A DNA stretch of 64,000 nt, from positions 62,001-126,000 of the forward strand of contig NZ_JAQKGU010000001.1 in assembly GCF_028532725.1 (NCBI RefSeq). Direction: 5' to 3'. Made by a program: the position numbers and the translations under genes. The DNA is from Desulfovibrio sp. Fe33. GTDB lineage: Bacteria > Desulfobacterota > Desulfovibrionia > Desulfovibrionales > Desulfovibrionaceae. How positions within the stretch are numbered: position 1 is the stretch's first letter; the number at the start of each line of letters is the position of its first letter. A model generated the notes under the pieces. The model saw only the letters and a program-made list of their open reading frames with translations. It did not search any database and had not been told where the DNA came from. Shown here one piece after another: positions 1 through 9,201 of the stretch.

Positions 1-676
1 TGCGGACGACATCCCCTTTGAAGCTCGTCAGGCCCATGTTGGGCTGGGCGGCGTCGGCCCGCGTCATCACGATTTCTGCGGCGGTCTTGCCGGTGATGGC
101 GAAGAGCATCTTGTTCTGGATGGTTTTGAAAAAAGTCTGGGCGGTTTCTGAGTTGCCGTCATAGTCGGCGCTGGTCTGCGAGAACAGATCCCTGACCTTC
201 TGGTAGAATCGTTTCTCCGAGGCCCGGATCGTCCGGATGCGCTCAAGCAGCTCATCGAAGTAATCCCAGCCGCCAGGATTCTTCAGCCGCTCGTCGTCCA
301 TGGTGAAGCCTTTGACCATGTACTCCCGCAACCGTTCGGTAGCCCATCGACGGAATTGGACGCCCACGGACGAGCGGACGCGGTAGCCCACAGCAATGAT
401 GGCATCCAGGCTGTAGTGCTTGGTCAGGTACTCTTTCCCGTCCGAAGCAGTTATTCGGAAATTCCTAACAACTGCCCCTTCAGCCAGCTCCCCGTCTGCG
501 AACAGGTTCTTCAGGTGCTCGTTGATCGTGGGAATCGAAACCTGGAAGAGCTCAGCCATGAGCTTCTGGCTAAGCCAGGCCGTTTCATCCAAGAAGCGAA
601 CCTCGACACGGATGTTTCCATCCGGGGCCGGAAAGATGTCTATTTGAGATTGCGGGGCAGGGGCGTTGTCACTCAT
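1..676 (-). CDS. RhuM-family protein (3' end cut by window edge)
   Basis: Reading leftward from ATG at 676 the frame stays open to base 1, giving 225 codons with no stop, so the gene continues outside the window. The N-terminus (MSDNAPAPQSQIDIF) leads into a stretch with WLSQKLMAELF, TINEHLKN and HYSLDAIIAVGYRVRS, the hallmarks of RhuM (virulence protein RhuM family). This family is common on mobile islands and near restriction or toxin loci; its biochemical role is not established. An AGAAGGACGCCCC stretch gives a plausible Shine-Dalgarno just before the ATG. The neighbour on its 5' side is a recombinase stump, consistent with an accessory segment. The family call is confident; the function is unknown. 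Confidence 0.85.
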   Translation of the reverse strand, partial: MSDNAPAPQSQIDIFPAPDGNIRVEVRFLDETAWLSQKLMAELFQVSIPTINEHLKNLFADGELAEGAVVRNFRITASDGKEYLTKHYSLDAIIAVGYRVRSSVGVQFRRWATERLREYMVKGFTMDDERLKNPGGWDYFDELLERIRTIRASEKRFYQKVRDLFSQTSADYDGNSETAQTFFKTIQNKMLFAITGKTAAEIVMTRADAAQPNMGLTSFKGDVVR

Positions 677-787
677 GGGGCGTCCTTCTGATTTGATGAC
701 CGAGCATAGTACAGGCTGCCATTCTCAACAAGTACGCGCGGGCGAAGGAAAAGTCCGAAAGCGTCCACATATGGGCTTTGTTGCATG

Positions 788-985
788 TTAACCAAGCCCG
801 TCTTTTAAGACGTTCTTGGTAATGCCCAGCCGGTGTATGTACCGCGTCGTGGTCATCAAGTTCTTGTGTCGAAGAATCGCTTGAATGGTGGGGATGTCCA
901 CCCCCTCTTGCACAAGTATAGATGCCGTTACGTGCCGGATGGCATGGAAAGTAAAAGGCTCTCCCCTTGCTTTCGCACAGAATCT
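788..985 (-). pseudogene. C-terminal remnant of tyrosine recombinase (integrase)
   Basis: The leftward frame between a TAA at 986-988 and its own TAA at 788-790 encodes 65 residues. They contain the end of a phage-type integrase: the HxxR box as HAIRH, then LRHKNLMTTTRYIH with the second catalytic His and the nucleophilic Tyr. The N-terminal domain, the first catalytic Arg and the Lys are absent, and homology stops where the frame closes. This is therefore a dead stump rather than an active integrase. It lies 112 bases upstream of the RhuM-type gene and probably marks the edge of an old island. No tRNA or clear attachment repeat is visible beside it. Confidence 0.8.
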
Positions 986-1373
986 TTATGAGGTGTTGCC
1001 GCCGTCTGCGGCCGGAGTTGTTCTCGCGGTTGAAGACCCGTGGGGCATGGCTGGCGATAAATATGGGCTCCGCCCCCTGGGGGCTTGCCCTGTTTATGAT
1101 CGCGACGATCCTTCCCTAAAAGCGCCTTTGGGTGGGGAATATTGCCTTTTCCGTGGGGTATTCCGGCGATTTAGCCGGTTGGGGGGAAGTTCTGTTGTCG
1201 ACAGGTGGAATGAAAGGCCGGGAGCGGTGTTGTGAATCGGTCGGGGTGTGGCCTGGGGAATTTGTTTTCCGGAGGACAGGGCGGGGTAGACCCTGTCCTC
1301 CGGGCTCCCTTGCGAATTGGATCGGAGGGAAGCCGCTAGTGTCGGCCAGCCTGTATGGGGGGATTGAGCAGGG
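986..1373. other. no recognised gene
   Basis: Between the recombinase stump and lrgB I see no credible coding sequence. Short rightward ORFs here have no recognisable domain, and one begins antisense to the recombinase remnant. The only structured element is the inverted repeat at 1269-1303. Confidence 0.5.
1269..1303. repeat. perfect 13-bp inverted repeat
   Basis: CCGGAGGACAGGG at 1269-1281 is mirrored by CCCTGTCCTCCGG at 1291-1303 around a 9-base loop. It lies about 70 bases beyond the lrgB stop. It could act as a hairpin terminator, but neither strand has a proper U-run after the stem, so the role is unproven. Confidence 0.6.
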
Positions 1374-2081
1374 CTAGCTCAGGGCGGCGAAGATGGTTGC
1401 GCCGAAGACGTTGAGCATCCCGACGAGAATCATGAGAAGACCGGCCACGGAGCCTTCTTCGGCCCCGATTTCGTGCGCCTTGGCCGTGCCTGCGGCGTGG
1501 GCGGCCACGCCGAGCATGGCCCCTCGCGACAGGGGGGATCGCAGGGGGAGGCGGGCGACCATGAACTCGCCGAGGATGGAGCCGAGCACGCCGGTGATGA
1601 CCACGAAGACGGCGGTCAGGTCGGCCGTGCCGCCGATGTCGCGGGAAACGTCCATGGCGAACGGGGTGCTGATGGACCGCGGCAGCAGGCTAAGGCGCAG
1701 CGCCCCGTCGATGCCGAGCAGGGAGGCGAAGGCCCAGCTTGTCAGGATGGCCGTGGCCGTGCCCACCAACATGCCCGCGCCGAGTATGGCCCAGTAGCGG
1801 CGTATCAGTTGCCGCTGCTCGTAAATGGGAACAGCGAAGGCCACGGTGGCCGGGCCGAGAAGCACGATGAGCCAGCCCGTGGAATGGTAGTAGTCGCGAT
1901 AGGGAACGTGCAACGCCAGTACGACGCCGATGACCAGCAACGGGGTCAGGGCCAGGGGCATCTGCCACCAGCGTCCCCATCGCCGATAGACGCGTTTGAC
2001 GGCGAAATACAGGCCTATGGTCAGCAGGGACCAGCCGCAGGCCTGCGCCACGGTGCCGGTCCAGAATGAAGCATCATTCAT
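1374..2081 (-). CDS. lrgB: LrgB/CidB-family membrane protein
   Basis: A 235-residue polytopic membrane protein of the LrgB family, the larger partner of holin-like LrgA/CidA. In Gram-positive bacteria such pairs influence murein hydrolase activity and lysis; plant and bacterial relatives have been linked to glycolate/lactate or pyruvate transport. Family landmarks are the LLPRSISTPFAMDVSRDIGG stretch around residues 132-151 and the small-residue-rich C-terminal helices. The start overlaps the end of lrgA by 8 bases (ATGAATGATGC), so the two are translationally coupled. The divergent LysR gene is the likely regulator. The family is certain; the substrate is unknown. Confidence 0.88.
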   Translation of the reverse strand: MNDASFWTGTVAQACGWSLLTIGLYFAVKRVYRRWGRWWQMPLALTPLLVIGVVLALHVPYRDYYHSTGWLIVLLGPATVAFAVPIYEQRQLIRRYWAILGAGMLVGTATAILTSWAFASLLGIDGALRLSLLPRSISTPFAMDVSRDIGGTADLTAVFVVITGVLGSILGEFMVARLPLRSPLSRGAMLGVAAHAAGTAKAHEIGAEEGSVAGLLMILVGMLNVFGATIFAALS

Positions 2082-2475
2082 GACGAACTCTCCAACGATA
2101 AAACAGATCGACGGTCATGGCCGTGGCGCTCATCACGGACAGCGTGCCCAGGAATATGACGGCCAGGATCTTGAGACCGAGCAGGCCGAAGAACTCCGGA
2201 TGCGCGGTGACGGCGGGCACGGCGGGGATGAAGAACAGGAGCATCTCGCCGAGATACCACTGCGCGCCCCGGCGCAGGCTCAGTGGGCTGACCTTGTGCC
2301 AGGCCAGCAGGACGTACACGATGAACATGCCGATAATGCCCGAGGGAATGGGAATGTGGAGGGCCCGGACGAATCCTTCGCTGGCCAGCCAGACTGCGAA
2401 AAGCAGCCCTACCTGGGCCAGCCGGCTGTGGTGGAATTTTCTACGGAACGGAACGGCTATGGTGCGTGTACTCAT
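2074..2475 (-). CDS. lrgA: LrgA/CidA-family holin-like protein
   Basis: A small membrane protein of 133 residues with four hydrophobic segments. It shows the family signature IPIPSGIIGMFIVYVLL and a second conserved stretch, FFIPAVPAVTAHPEFFGLLG. I chose ATG 2475 because GAGG sits six bases upstream. A longer frame opens at 2565, but it would run through the divergent regulator's promoter and add a non-family N-terminus. LrgA forms the membrane-pore half of the LrgAB pair. It is the first gene after the divergent LysR promoter and overlaps lrgB by 8 bases. Confidence 0.87.
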   Translation of the reverse strand: MSTRTIAVPFRRKFHHSRLAQVGLLFAVWLASEGFVRALHIPIPSGIIGMFIVYVLLAWHKVSPLSLRRGAQWYLGEMLLFFIPAVPAVTAHPEFFGLLGLKILAVIFLGTLSVMSATAMTVDLFYRWRVRHE

Positions 2476-2545
2476 TTTGAACCTCGTTGCGGGAAAGTAG
2501 GGCCGGTTTAGTGATGAAGCAAATGACTTGTGGAACTTGATATAA

Positions 2546-2558
2546 TTCCATATTGGAA
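2546..2558. promoter_or_regulatory. T-N11-A palindrome, probable LysR operator
   Basis: TTCCATATTGGAA is a near-perfect palindrome that fits the LysR-family T-N11-A recognition rule exactly. It lies in the 88-base gap between lrgA and the divergent lysR gene, 5 bases before the regulator's ATG. The neighbouring TATAAT-like sequence at 2541-2546 could serve as a -10 element. Binding by the adjacent regulator is inferred. Confidence 0.55.
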
Positions 2559-2563
2559 TAGCC

Positions 2564-3457
2564 ATGGAATTTCGAAAGATTCAGATGTTTGTGGAAGTGG
2601 TTCGGCAGCAGGGATTTTCCCGTGCGGCCGAAAGGCTGTTCACCACCCAGTCGACGGTGAGCAAGGCTGTGCGCCAGTTGGAGAACGAGCTGGATTCCCG
2701 GCTGCTGGAACGTGGAGCGCGGGGCGTGACGTTGACCGACGCGGGCGAGGTGGTCTTCCGCCGGGGCAAGCGGCTTCTTGCCGAACGGGGCGACATGCTT
2801 CGCGAGTTGGACGAGTTGCGCGGCCTGACCAGGGGCACCCTTGTGCTCGGCCTGCCGCAGATCGGGGCCAGCGCGCTGTTCGCGCCGGTGTTCACCGAGT
2901 ACCGCAAGCGGTTTCCCGGCGTGGAGATACGGCTGGTGGAGCACGGCAGCGATCAGTTGGAGGAAGTCCTGCGGGCCGGCGGTGTGGAGCTGGCCGCTTC
3001 CCTGCTGCCCGTGCCCGAGGATTTCGAGTGGCTGCCGGTTCGCAGGGAGCCGCTCGTGGCCTTGCTTTCGCCCGACCATCCCCAGGCGAGCCTGGAATCC
3101 ATGCCCCTGGACCGCGTGCGGGACGTGCCGTTTATCCTCTTCGAGGACGGGTTCGCCTTGAACCGGATTATCCTGGGGGCGTGCCGCCGCCGGGGATTCG
3201 AGCCTGCGGTCATCACCAAGAGCAGCCAGATCGGTTTTATCTGCAAGCTCGCCGAGGCGGGGCTGGGCGTGGCCTTTTTGCCGCGGCTCATCGCGGAGGA
3301 GCGGCGCGGCGACGCCGTGCGCCTCGTTCGTCTGGAGGAGCCGTACACGGACTGGGACATGGCCGTGATCTGGCGCAGGGGCGGCTATTTGTCCAGCGCG
3401 GCCCGGGCGTGGCTGGACGTGGTCCGCGATCTCTACGGCGGGGGACGGTCCTCGTAG
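2564..3457 (+). CDS. LysR-family regulator of lrgAB (CidR-like)
   Basis: A 297-residue LysR-type transcription factor. The N-terminal winged helix-turn-helix covers residues 1-60 (FVEVVRQQGFSRAAERLFTTQSTVSKAVRQLE, read in parts), followed by a periplasmic-binding-like effector domain from about residue 90. It is divergent from lrgA with an 88-base shared control region containing a T-N11-A palindrome, the usual arrangement for CidR/LrgR-like regulators of holin-like operons. The effector is unknown; acetate or pyruvate has been proposed for CidR. It ends one base from the convergent ABC permease. Confidence 0.9.
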   Translation: MEFRKIQMFVEVVRQQGFSRAAERLFTTQSTVSKAVRQLENELDSRLLERGARGVTLTDAGEVVFRRGKRLLAERGDMLRELDELRGLTRGTLVLGLPQIGASALFAPVFTEYRKRFPGVEIRLVEHGSDQLEEVLRAGGVELAASLLPVPEDFEWLPVRREPLVALLSPDHPQASLESMPLDRVRDVPFILFEDGFALNRIILGACRRRGFEPAVITKSSQIGFICKLAEAGLGVAFLPRLIAEERRGDAVRLVRLEEPYTDWDMAVIWRRGGYLSSAARAWLDVVRDLYGGGRSS

Positions 3458-3458
3458 G

Positions 3459-4598
3459 TCAGCGCAGGGTGCCGATCATGCTGCGCAGCCTGCGGTGGGC
3501 GAACCAGAAAAAGAAGCCCCCGATGGTGGCCATGGCCAGGAAAGACGGCCATATCACCGGCAATCCGGCTCCCCGGAAGAGGATGGCCTGTGCCAGGGAC
3601 ACATAGTGGGTGGTCGGGGCCAGGGACATGATCCACTGGATGGCTTCGGGCATACTCTCTCGCGGGGTGGTGCCGCCGGACAGGATTTCCAGGGGCAGGA
3701 GGACCAGGATGGCCAGCAGGCCGAACTGGGGCATGGTCCTGGTCAGGGTGGCCATGTAGATGCCTATGGAGGCCGCGGCGAACAGGTAGAGCAGGGTGCA
3801 GCAGGCGAACAGCAGGGTGGAGCCGTTGATGGTCACGCCGAGAACGCCCTGGACCACGACGTGGAGCGACATGGTCGAAACAAGCAGGACCACCAGCCCC
3901 ATGGACCAGACCTTGGAGAGCATTATTTCCAGCGGCGTGACCGGCATGACCAGAAGATGCTCGATGGTCCCGTGTTCGTTTTCGCGGATGAGCGCGGCAC
4001 CGGTCAAGAGAATGCCGAGCAACGTGATGTTGTTGACGATGGAGTTGATGGCCGCGAACCAGAACTGGCTGACGTTGGGGTTGAAGAAGACCCGGATGTT
4101 CAGGTCCACGGGCGTGGCCGCCGGGGCGCGGAAACGCTGAACATAAGCGCGGATTTCTCCGTCAACGATGTTTTGTAGATAGCTGGTGCCGGTCTGGGCC
4201 TGGGACAGCCTGGTGGCGTCCACGTTGAGCTGGAGGGCCGGAGCCCGTCCGGCGGCGACGTCCCGCTCGAAGTCGGGCGGAATGTCCAGGACGAAGGTGT
4301 AGCGTCCGGAATCCATGCCCTTGTCCATTTCGGCCAGGGAGATGAGTTCGGGTTCCATGAACTGGGGCGGGTGCAGGGCGGCTATGATCCGGCTGGAGAG
4401 CTGGGACTGGTCTTCGTCCACCACGGCCACGGTGGCGCGGTTCAGGGATTCCGGCTTGGCCTTGGCGTCGGCGTAGACCGTGGCCGTGAACATGAACAGG
4501 ATCAGGAACAGCATGGCCTTGTCGTGCAGCAGGCTGCGGAATTCCTTGATTCCCAGCGTCATGATGTTGGACAGGCTGTCGAGGAACGCGTTCCGCAT
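3459..4598 (-). CDS. ABC-2 type permease (YhhJ-like)
   Basis: A 379-residue ABC-2 export permease. It has one N-terminal membrane helix (AMLFLILFMFTATVYA), a large extracytoplasmic region, and about five C-terminal helices including LAILVLLPLEILSGG. It matches E. coli YhhJ (about 374 residues) in length and layout. The ATG at 4598 is preceded by AGGAGGCATAGG, with the TAG stop of the upstream double-ABC gene inside that spacer, giving a one-base gap and tight coupling. It is the last gene of the tetR-hlyD-rbbA-like-yhhJ-like operon and probably forms a tripartite efflux or export system with an outer-membrane factor encoded elsewhere. Confidence 0.88.
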   Translation of the reverse strand: MRNAFLDSLSNIMTLGIKEFRSLLHDKAMLFLILFMFTATVYADAKAKPESLNRATVAVVDEDQSQLSSRIIAALHPPQFMEPELISLAEMDKGMDSGRYTFVLDIPPDFERDVAAGRAPALQLNVDATRLSQAQTGTSYLQNIVDGEIRAYVQRFRAPAATPVDLNIRVFFNPNVSQFWFAAINSIVNNITLLGILLTGAALIRENEHGTIEHLLVMPVTPLEIMLSKVWSMGLVVLLVSTMSLHVVVQGVLGVTINGSTLLFACCTLLYLFAAASIGIYMATLTRTMPQFGLLAILVLLPLEILSGGTTPRESMPEAIQWIMSLAPTTHYVSLAQAILFRGAGLPVIWPSFLAMATIGGFFFWFAHRRLRSMIGTLR

Positions 4599-4599
4599 C

Positions 4600-7341
4600 C
4601 TATGCCTCCTGCTTCCTGAGGAAGAGCACGCTCAGGATCGTGGTCGCGGGGATGGCCGCCAGCAGCGGCCAGAAGAATCCGGCCAGATCGGCGAAGCCCA
4701 GTCCCTTGGAGAAGGCCCCCCCGCTGATAAGCAGGTAGTACGTGGTCGGATAGAGGGACCCGATGAACCTGCCCGCGCCTTCCAGGCTGGAGACCGGATC
4801 GATGAGCCCGGAGAACTGGATGGCCGGAAGCAGGGTGAAGATGGCCGTGCCCGCGATGGCCGCCACCTGGCTTGATGTCAGGGTGGAGGCGAGCAGGCCC
4901 AGCCCCGTGGTGGCCGTCACGTAGACGAGCGCGCCTGCGGCCAGGGCGGGAAGGCTGCCCGTGAAGGGAACGTGGAACAGGGTCACGGCCAGGGCGAACA
5001 TGAAGACGAAGTTGATAAGCGAAAGGGCGATGTAGGGCAGTTGCTTGCCCACCAGGAATTCGAGCTTGGTCACAGGCGTCGTGTAGACGTTGAGGATGGA
5101 GCCCATTTCCTTTTCACGGACCACGCCCAGCGCGGTGAGCATGGCCGGAATGAACACCAGGAGCAGGGGGATGACTTTGGGCACCATGGCGATGATGCTC
5201 TTCATTTCCGGGTTGTATCTGTAGCGCACCGGCATGTCGTAGAGGGATTGGGCGCCGTCTGTCCCGGCGGCCAGCTTGGTCAGGTATTCGCGGTGTACGC
5301 CCTGCACGTAGCCGCGGGCTATTTCAGCCCGGCTCGGCATGGCCCCGTCAATCCACGCCCCGGCTTCGGGCACGTCGCCCCGGGCCAGGTCGCGGCCGAA
5401 GTTCGGCGGGGTCTGGATGACCACGGACACATCGCCCGCGACCATGCGCCTGTCCAACTCGGCCGGCCCCGACACCGGCTCTTGAGGCGAGAAGTACCGC
5501 GAGCCCTCGTATTCGAGGAGATAATTCTGGCTGGCCAGCGTCTGGTCCTGGTCCAGGGCGGCGAAGGTCAGGTCCTCCACGTCCAGGTTGATGCCGTAGC
5601 CCATGACCAGCATGAGCAGCATCGTGCCGAACAGCGCCATGCCCATCCGGATGGGGTCGCGCCTGAGCTCCATGGTTTCCCGCACGGAGAAGCTGAGCAG
5701 GCGGGCCAGGCTGAACCGGGGGTGGGCCTTGCCCGGCCGCGTGTTTTCCCGGGCCGCGAAGGACCCCTCGTCGCCGGGCTCCACATCCACGTCCGCCGCC
5801 TCTTCGAGGTAGTCGATGAAGGCTTCCTCCAGTGTTGCTGCGTTCCGCTTCTTGCGCAGTTCGTCGGGGGAGTCCGTGGCCAGTATCCTGCCCGCGTGCA
5901 TCAGGGAAACCCGGTCGCAGCGCAGGGCCTCGTTCATGAAATGGGTGCTGATGAAGATGGTCACCCCGTCCTTGCGGGACAGGTCGATGAGCAGCCCCCA
6001 GAATTCGTCGCGGGCCACGGGGTCCACGCCCGAGGTGGGCTCGTCCAGGATGAGGACATCGGGCTTGTGCAGCACGGCCACGGCCAGTTGCAGCCGCTGC
6101 CGGATGCCGAGCGGCAGGTCGTTGGGCAGGGTGTCGCCGTACCGGGCGAGGTCGAAACGGTCCCCCAGTTCGCCGATGCGCCGGGCCGCCTCGTCCGGGC
6201 TGAGATGGAAAAGTTTGGCGTGCAGCTCCAGGTTGCTGCGCACGGACAGTTCGCCGTACAGGGAAAAGGCCTGGGACAGGTAGCCTACCCTCCGTCGGGT
6301 GGCCATATTGCCCGCGTCCAGCTTGCGGCCCAGGAGCCGGGCTTCGCCCAGGGTCGGATCCAGCAGTCCGGTGAGCATTTTCATGGTGGTGGATTTGCCG
6401 CATCCGTTGGAGCCGATGAAACCGAAAATTTCGCCCCGGCCGACCGACAGGGTTACGTCGTTCACGGCGGTGAAGTCGCCGAAACGCATGGTCAGGCCTC
6501 GGGCCTCGATCACCGTTTCGCCCCTGTTCAGCGGGGGAATCCGCAACTCGCGGTGTCCGTGTTTGCGCTCCTCGGGCAACAGGGCCAGGAAGGCCCCCTC
6601 CAAGGTTTCCGTTCCCGTGCGTTTCAGCAGCTCCGCCGGGGTTCCCTCGGCAAGTTTTCTGCCCTGGTCCACGGCCACCAGCCAATCGAACCGTTCGGCT
6701 TCTTCCATGTAGGCTGTGGCGATGAGCACGTTCATTCCCGGCCGCTCGGCACGGATGCGCTCGATGAGTTCCCAGAACTGCCGCCGCGAGAGCGGGTCCA
6801 CGCCGGTAGTCGGTTCGTCCAGGATGAGCAGGTCCGGGTCGTGCATCAGGGAGCAGCACAGGCTGAGCTTTTGTTTCATTCCGCCGGAAAGCTTCCGGGC
6901 CGGTCGGTCCGCGAATGCGCTCATGCCGGTGCTTCGGAGCAGATTTTGGATGCGGCGGGCGCGCTCCGGCTTCGACTGGCCGAAGAGACGACCGAAGAAA
7001 TCGATGTTCTCCCGCACGGACAGGGTCGGGTAGAGGTTCTTGCCGAGCCCCTGGGGCATGTAGGCGATGCGCGGGTACAGGGCTTCCCTGTGGCGGCGGT
7101 CGCGAATGTCGCCGCCCAGGACTTCGACCTCGCCCGTCTGTACCCTGCGCGCTCCGGCGATGAGCCCCAGCCAGGTGGACTTGCCCACTCCGTCGGGGCC
7201 GATGAAGCCGACCAGCTTCCCGGCGGGCAGCTCCAGGCTGACGTCGTCGGCGGCCAGGGTGGAGCCGTAGCGATGGGTCACGGACGAGAATCGGACAACG
7301 GGATCCGGCCGATGTCCCGCGCCGTTCAGGGTCGGCGTCAC
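4600..7341 (-). CDS. double ABC ATPase-permease fusion (RbbA/YhiH-like)
   Basis: I place the start at GTG 7341. It overlaps the hlyD stop as GTGA and has GGAGGAG seven bases upstream; this gives 913 residues, against about 911 for E. coli RbbA. A frame from 7383 is possible but would overlap hlyD by 46 bases. The order is ABC domain 1 (Walker [10 protein letters not shown], signature [21 protein letters not shown]), ABC domain 2 ([21 protein letters not shown]), then an ABC-2 permease domain of about six helices. The signature of the second ABC domain is degenerate (LPLGIRQRL), so that site may be weak. RbbA was described as ribosome-associated in E. coli, but here the operon points to membrane export. 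Confidence 0.9.
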   Translation of the reverse strand: MTPTLNGAGHRPDPVVRFSSVTHRYGSTLAADDVSLELPAGKLVGFIGPDGVGKSTWLGLIAGARRVQTGEVEVLGGDIRDRRHREALYPRIAYMPQGLGKNLYPTLSVRENIDFFGRLFGQSKPERARRIQNLLRSTGMSAFADRPARKLSGGMKQKLSLCCSLMHDPDLLILDEPTTGVDPLSRRQFWELIERIRAERPGMNVLIATAYMEEAERFDWLVAVDQGRKLAEGTPAELLKRTGTETLEGAFLALLPEERKHGHRELRIPPLNRGETVIEARGLTMRFGDFTAVNDVTLSVGRGEIFGFIGSNGCGKSTTMKMLTGLLDPTLGEARLLGRKLDAGNMATRRRVGYLSQAFSLYGELSVRSNLELHAKLFHLSPDEAARRIGELGDRFDLARYGDTLPNDLPLGIRQRLQLAVAVLHKPDVLILDEPTSGVDPVARDEFWGLLIDLSRKDGVTIFISTHFMNEALRCDRVSLMHAGRILATDSPDELRKKRNAATLEEAFIDYLEEAADVDVEPGDEGSFAARENTRPGKAHPRFSLARLLSFSVRETMELRRDPIRMGMALFGTMLLMLVMGYGINLDVEDLTFAALDQDQTLASQNYLLEYEGSRYFSPQEPVSGPAELDRRMVAGDVSVVIQTPPNFGRDLARGDVPEAGAWIDGAMPSRAEIARGYVQGVHREYLTKLAAGTDGAQSLYDMPVRYRYNPEMKSIIAMVPKVIPLLLVFIPAMLTALGVVREKEMGSILNVYTTPVTKLEFLVGKQLPYIALSLINFVFMFALAVTLFHVPFTGSLPALAAGALVYVTATTGLGLLASTLTSSQVAAIAGTAIFTLLPAIQFSGLIDPVSSLEGAGRFIGSLYPTTYYLLISGGAFSKGLGFADLAGFFWPLLAAIPATTILSVLFLRKQEA

Positions 7342-8414
7342 CTGTTCTCCTCCGGGAGTTTCACCGCCAGGCGGTCGGGCCATGGCTTGTCATGCTCGAT
7401 GCGGACGTAGGCCACGCCGGGCAGGCCGGTCTTGACATACCTGGCGTAGCGGCGGAGCAGGTCCGGGTCGATGCGCGCCTTGATGCGGAACATGAGTTTC
7501 TGACGTTCGTCGCGGGTCTCCACCGCCTTGGGCGTGAACTGGGCCACGCTGGCGACATAGGAAATCCTGGCCGGGATGATGTACTGCGGCGCGGCGTCGA
7601 GGATCACGCGCGCCTCGTCGCCCATGGCGGTGCGCCCGGCTTCGATCTCGGGCAGGAAAAAGGTCATGTAAACGTCGGTCAAGTCCACCAGGCTGACGAT
7701 TTTGCCGCCGGAGGCGACCACTTCGCCGGGTTCGACCACTCGGTACTGGACCCGTCCCGGCTTGGGCGCGCGCAATATACCGTCTTCCAAGGTCTGCTCC
7801 AGGCGGACCACCACGGCCCGGGCCGCGTTGATGTCGGCCTGCGCCTGGGCGACCAGGGCGCGTCCGGCCTCGGTCGCGGCTTCGGCCGCCTTGACCTGGG
7901 CCCGGGCGGCGCGCCGGGCAGCCAGCGCGGTCTGGAGATCGCCCCGGCTGTTGTCGGCGTCCTGCTGCGAGACCACGCCGCTCTTGACCAGGGTCTGGAT
8001 GCGCCTGTCGCTCTTACGGGCCACATCGAGCAGGCTCTCCTGCCTGGCCAGGTCCGCCTTGGCCGTGGCCACTTCGGCCTCACGTTGGAAAACCTGCGCC
8101 CTGGCCGTCTCCAGGGCGCTTTCGGCCTTGGCGAGGTCGGCGCGGGCTTCGGCCACCTGGGCTTTTTCGCTCTGCATGTCCATGCGGGCCACAACGTCGC
8201 CCGCCTCCACGTAGTCACCTTCGTCGGCCAGGACTTCGGCCACCTTGCCGCCCCACTTGGCGGCCACGCTGATCTCCGTGGCTTCAATGCGGCCGTTGCC
8301 TTCGGCAAAGCCTTCTTCGACCTTGTCCAGGCTGAGCCAGTACCAGACGCCTGCGCCCGCCAGGATGGATAGTATCGCCAGGCCCGTCAGCAACGGCCCG
8401 AATGCGCGTTTCAT
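7338..8414 (-). CDS. HlyD-family membrane fusion protein (YhiI-like)
   Basis: A 358-residue periplasmic adaptor. One N-terminal anchor helix lies at about residues 7-28 ([19 protein letters not shown]). A biotinyl-lipoyl half-motif follows around [20 protein letters not shown], then a long Ala-rich coiled-coil hairpin and the C-terminal beta domains. ATG 8414 overlaps the tetR stop as ATGA and follows GAGGTGG; a frame extending to 8726 runs through tetR and is rejected. Its length and order match YhiI of the E. coli yhiI-rbbA-yhhJ cluster. It links the inner-membrane ABC exporter to an outer-membrane channel not encoded in this window. Confidence 0.9.
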   Translation of the reverse strand: MKRAFGPLLTGLAILSILAGAGVWYWLSLDKVEEGFAEGNGRIEATEISVAAKWGGKVAEVLADEGDYVEAGDVVARMDMQSEKAQVAEARADLAKAESALETARAQVFQREAEVATAKADLARQESLLDVARKSDRRIQTLVKSGVVSQQDADNSRGDLQTALAARRAARAQVKAAEAATEAGRALVAQAQADINAARAVVVRLEQTLEDGILRAPKPGRVQYRVVEPGEVVASGGKIVSLVDLTDVYMTFFLPEIEAGRTAMGDEARVILDAAPQYIIPARISYVASVAQFTPKAVETRDERQKLMFRIKARIDPDLLRRYARYVKTGLPGVAYVRIEHDKPWPDRLAVKLPEENR

Positions 8415-9061
8415 GGGACCACCTCTTCGTTGTCGGATTTCGTCTCCGTCCGTTCCGGACGGAGGTCCGTATTGGTGATGTAGTTTTCGAAAATACGCCA
8501 GTTGGTTTCGGCCTGTTTTTCGATGTCCAGATGGAACAGATCGCGTCCGGCCAGCAGGCCGAGCGAGGTGAAGAGGCCGAGGAAAGCGATGAAGAGCCGT
8601 TTGGGGGGCTCGTCGGTCCGTATGCGCCCCGCCTCCTGGCCTTTGCGGAAGACCTCGGTCAATTCGTCTTCCATTTCCTTCAGGTGCCGGTTGAGCCGTC
8701 TGCCCAGGATGGGTTCCTCCCGCCAAAGCAGGTCCGAATAGAAGAAGACCGGCACGGCCGGATGCCGCTCGAACAGGCGCACGTGGGAGAAAAAGAGGGC
8801 TTTGAGCAATTCCACAGCGTCGCCGGTCTCCCGAGAGACCCGGTGGCGGTTTTCCGTGTAGATGCCCACAATGTGGTCCAGCGCGGCGGCCAGGATTTCC
8901 GTCTTTCCGGCATAGTGCCGGTACAGGGCCGGGGGCGTGACCCCCACTTCCTTGGCGATATTCTTGACCGTCAGGGCGGAGACTCCCTCCGAGACCACCA
9001 GCTTGAGGGCGGCGTCGGCAATCTGTCCCCGGCGGACATCGCTTTCGAGACGTTTCCTCAT
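8411..9061 (-). CDS. TetR-family repressor of the efflux operon
   Basis: A 216-residue TetR/AcrR regulator with its helix-turn-helix at about residues 12-58 (LKLVVSEGVSALTVKNIAKEVGVTPPALYRHY, read in parts) and an all-helical ligand domain after it. It is the first gene of a four-gene leftward operon with 4-base overlaps, so autoregulation together with the exporter genes is likely. The start codon sits in an ATGCC-N10-GGCAT inverted repeat (9060-9079) that may be the operator. The ligand is unknown. The layout resembles CecR, which controls a related HlyD/ABC exporter in E. coli. Confidence 0.88.
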   Translation of the reverse strand: MRKRLESDVRRGQIADAALKLVVSEGVSALTVKNIAKEVGVTPPALYRHYAGKTEILAAALDHIVGIYTENRHRVSRETGDAVELLKALFFSHVRLFERHPAVPVFFYSDLLWREEPILGRRLNRHLKEMEDELTEVFRKGQEAGRIRTDEPPKRLFIAFLGLFTSLGLLAGRDLFHLDIEKQAETNWRIFENYITNTDLRPERTETKSDNEEVVP

Positions 9062-9163
9062 GCCTTAGTTAATGGGCATTCACAAAGAAAAGTCAAGGCG
9101 GGGCCGCGAGCGGTTTTGCTTGGTGGAGCGGATGGCGGTACGGACGCCGCAGGGGGGGGAGCG

Positions 9164-9188
9164 CCGGGGGAAAGGCGTTTCCCCCCGG
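9164..9188. repeat. hairpin between usp and tetR
   Basis: CCGGGGGAAA (9164-9173) pairs with TTTCCCCCCGG (9178-9188), with one extra C and a GGCG loop. It lies 13 bases past the usp stop and could terminate the usp transcript, although no U-run follows on the minus strand. Confidence 0.45.
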
Positions 9189-9201
9189 CCGCGTTCTGCG
9201 T

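Noticed and set aside
885-1235. Rightward 116-codon ORF near the left edge
   Set aside because: It begins antisense to the recombinase remnant and has no domain or ribosome site.
4972-7410. Rightward 812-codon frame opposite the double ABC gene
   Set aside because: Shadow of a well-supported ABC ATPase-permease; composition is the complement of its codons.
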